Shown here: piece after piece, positions 61,952-64,000 of the stretch
How positions within the stretch are numbered: the stretch's first letter is position 1
Layout: each line of letters begins with the position of its first letter
From: Toxoplasma gondii ME49
Taxonomy: Eukaryota > Apicomplexa > Conoidasida > Eucoccidiorida > Sarcocystidae
Direction: 5' to 3'
Assembly (NCBI RefSeq): GCF_000006565.2
Contig: NC_031471.1
Span: 434,001-498,000, forward strand
Length of the DNA stretch: 64,000 bases
Program-made: the position numbers and the translations under genes
The notes under the pieces: generated by a model
What the model was told of the DNA's origin: nothing
Databases searched by the model: none
Seen by the model: the letters and a program-made list of their open reading frames with translations, nothing else

Positions 61952-63072
61952 GTACAGAAATCTGAGCTGGTCTACGGAAATATGCCGTAGGTCAGAGACA
62001 GCTGACGCACAGCGCATCGGCGACTCCGAATTCGTATTTGCTCCTGGTTTCGAGGGCCCCCAGAAATCCCAGACTCTTCTTGAACCTCTGCTGATAAGAA
62101 CACATACATGTCAGCCGCTCTTCTGTATGCAGTCGTCGACATGTCTGTTGCGCGTGTCCCTGTCGGGTGTCTTATTTCGACAAAGCAAAACGAGGAGCTT
62201 TCCAAATAAGGAGCTTTGTCCTGAATGGTGTCCCCGTCTTTCTGCCTCAGGATCCCCTACGTCTTCTCTCTCCTCCAAGCGGGAAGGCGCCTGAGCGGGC
62301 TTCAAGGAGGGAGTACGCGGCGCTATTGTGTGATTAATCTGTGTCCGCCGGAACTGCCTGTTTCAAGGTAACAGTTGTGTAAAAAATAGTCGGTGGACAG
62401 AACGGACGCGGACGTATCTCCCTTCTTCAATTGGTACCTCCCCTTTACTCAAACGCAGGAGGCAGAAAACGAGCTGAAGAAAGCTTCTGGAAGGAGTGCA
62501 GTGCCGGGTGGTTCACCAAGAAACATATTCGGTGCAAACACAGGCTAAAAGGGGCAACGAGGAGACGCCAGGATCGCCAGGTCTGAGTTCGGGGGCACTG
62601 AAAGCGGCCACTTTATAGATTCTTCGCTGAGAATGCTTCTCATGAACGAAAGCCATCTCCTCTGCCACCTATTGATGTAGCTTTTGCTTCAGTAAGGCGG
62701 CGAGAGCCGCTAAGGGACGCGAGTTTTAGTCGCTCCCTTGAAGTTGTCTGTCCACCGTCGACGGGAACTTACCAGCCTTGTGCCGAGAAGTTATTGCTTA
62801 GACGGGAGAAACACCGGAAAAAACCAGCAGACATCATTTTCGCCTCCCCCCCCCCGCAGCCTTTGCTCGTTTAACACAGGAAACCCCCTGTTTGTTGCCC
62901 TGATGAAGCGCAAACACCGGACATATCTGCCTGTCCATTTGTGTCTACCAGTTCAACTAGACGTACTCTGATTCCTCTGCAGGACTGGTCAATACAGCGA
63001 TACTACAAATTGCGTTAATTCGTGCGTCGGTCGACGTATTCGATTCCCCGCGTGCTTGATTTTTGTGTGCAG

Positions 63073-63172
63073 ATAATTCCCTTGACGTTTGATTGCGAAC
63101 TGCCTGACAACGGTTTTGTCGTCCCGATTGTCTTCAAAGTCGACTGCGGGACCAGAGGGAACCACAGCCTAG
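63073..63172 (+). CDS. Possible internal exon near the right edge (hypothetical)
   Basis: Flanked by GTGTGCAG and CTAG/GTACGCG. The single fully open frame reads IIPLTFDCELPDNGFVVP followed by IVFKVDCGTRGNHS, a well-mixed sequence unlike the surrounding noise. It may belong to a gene that continues beyond the window. The family is not recognised. Confidence 0.35.
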
Positions 63173-64000
63173 GTACGCGTGCTCTCAACGTCGCGCAGTT
63201 GGGTTTTGCCTTCCACCTCGCGCCATCGACAGAGTGCCTCATGCTATCGTTGCAGAGGCACCGCGGTAGACACGCGCGCTAAACATCGTGAGTGCGCTGG
63301 ACTGCTGGATAGGATTTCCCTTGTGTTGAAACGCCACAACAGAAGGCGTTTTGGTATGTTCTGTGCACACTTCTGTCGAATACTTTCCCCGAGCTTCGGG
63401 CACTCCGGAAATTGCAAGCGAGCAAGGCGTGGCAGTTTCCCGCGTCTCTCCCCCAGAGCTCGATTGACTATGCGAAGAAACATAGCGTGTAGCCACCCGC
63501 CTTGGTGCACATACACGTGATCTGACAGATAAGCTGCCATCCAAGTGACGATTTGTTCGGTACTCATTGTCAATGAGACTTGCTTACATACAAGTAAGCC
63601 AAAACGCGTGTGTGTCAGCCGCTCTTTTCTCTCACATCTGCTCCGTAATTCACAGCGTGAGTCGACTCAGCATTTCGAAATGTGCGGGGGGGATGAGGTG
63701 ACATCGGGGTGCTTGCCGTGGCATACGCGTGCGGGGCATGCTACGAGGTTCTGTTTGAAAACCCTGTTTTTGTGCTCTTTTTTTCCTGTCGCTTTCACAT
63801 GTGGTGCCACTTCAACGCAAAGTACTCTTTTCGTCGGGCGGCGACGCCTTTTTCCCGCCTTTCGATCGGGCAGTGTGCCTGATGCTCGCTGCGTGCTTCC
63901 TCCGTCCTCGATCCACTCGTCCTCAGCGCATTCGTTTCTCTGTTTGGGTGCAGGAATCGTGTGACACATCGTCCCACGTCGGTGTGAGATATAAAAAGAA
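63173..64000. other. Right edge of window
   Basis: Possible intron or flank of the exon candidate at 63073-63172. A good acceptor (GGGTGCAG) at 63953 precedes an open frame that runs off the end. Nothing else seen. Confidence 0.4.

Noticed and set aside
61281..62294. 337-codon + ORF taken as one exon
   Set aside because: Composition is irregular and shows no conserved block; its first 150 codons look non-coding. Only the signal-peptide-like internal ATG exon was kept, at low confidence.
1..64000. CRISPR arrays, insertion sequences, operons, ribosome binding sites
   Set aside because: The window is eukaryotic nuclear DNA with spliced genes. The repeats found are microsatellites, minisatellites and gene duplications, not spacer arrays or transposons.

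Overview
The window is nuclear DNA from a coccidian apicomplexan, almost certainly Toxoplasma gondii or a close relative such as Hammondia or Neospora. The evidence is a tandem cluster of SRS (SAG1-related) surface antigen genes, short GT-AG introns that break up conserved housekeeping proteins, serine- and charge-rich insertions in those proteins, long polypyrimidine stretches upstream of genes, and many TA/CATA microsatellites confined to introns and intergenic DNA. From memory, not checked, the neighbourhood (SRS cluster near a second PCNA gene) recalls the T. gondii chromosome IV locus that holds the SRS15/SRS16 (SRS9/BSR4) genes.

Layout. Positions 1-3351 (+) carry the 3' six exons of the splicing factor PRP19; its U-box lies left of the window. 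Positions 4757-18586 (-) hold four intact, intronless SRS genes and one broken copy (14508-15642), plus a probable relic of another SRS 3' end near 7.5 kb. Positions 18587-23166 have no recognisable gene and become pyrimidine-rich before a very large unrecognised gene at 23167-29557 (+). Its 3' end faces the end of a ten-exon translational GTPase of the GTPBP1/GTPBP2 family (38518-31088, -). After a gene-poor 4.5 kb come the three-exon hinge subunit of cytochrome bc1 (44540-43048, -), an unrecognised two-exon gene (48747-46756, -), a three-exon FHIT-type HIT hydrolase (49580-51147, +), and a divergent PCNA of the PCNA2 type (57039-52824, -). From 57 kb to the right edge only weak exon candidates are visible.

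Housekeeping functions (splicing, respiration, nucleotide hydrolysis, a replication clamp, a GTPase) surround a host-interface surface antigen array. The exon models for PRP19, the GTPase, the hinge protein, FHIT and PCNA2 were built by hand from splice consensus and family alignment. In each, all phases close and the total length is divisible by three; in PCNA2 a stretch of about eight residues expected from the family is not accounted for. The SRS cluster shows expansion, decay and patchwork exchange between copies, and is the most dynamic part of the window.
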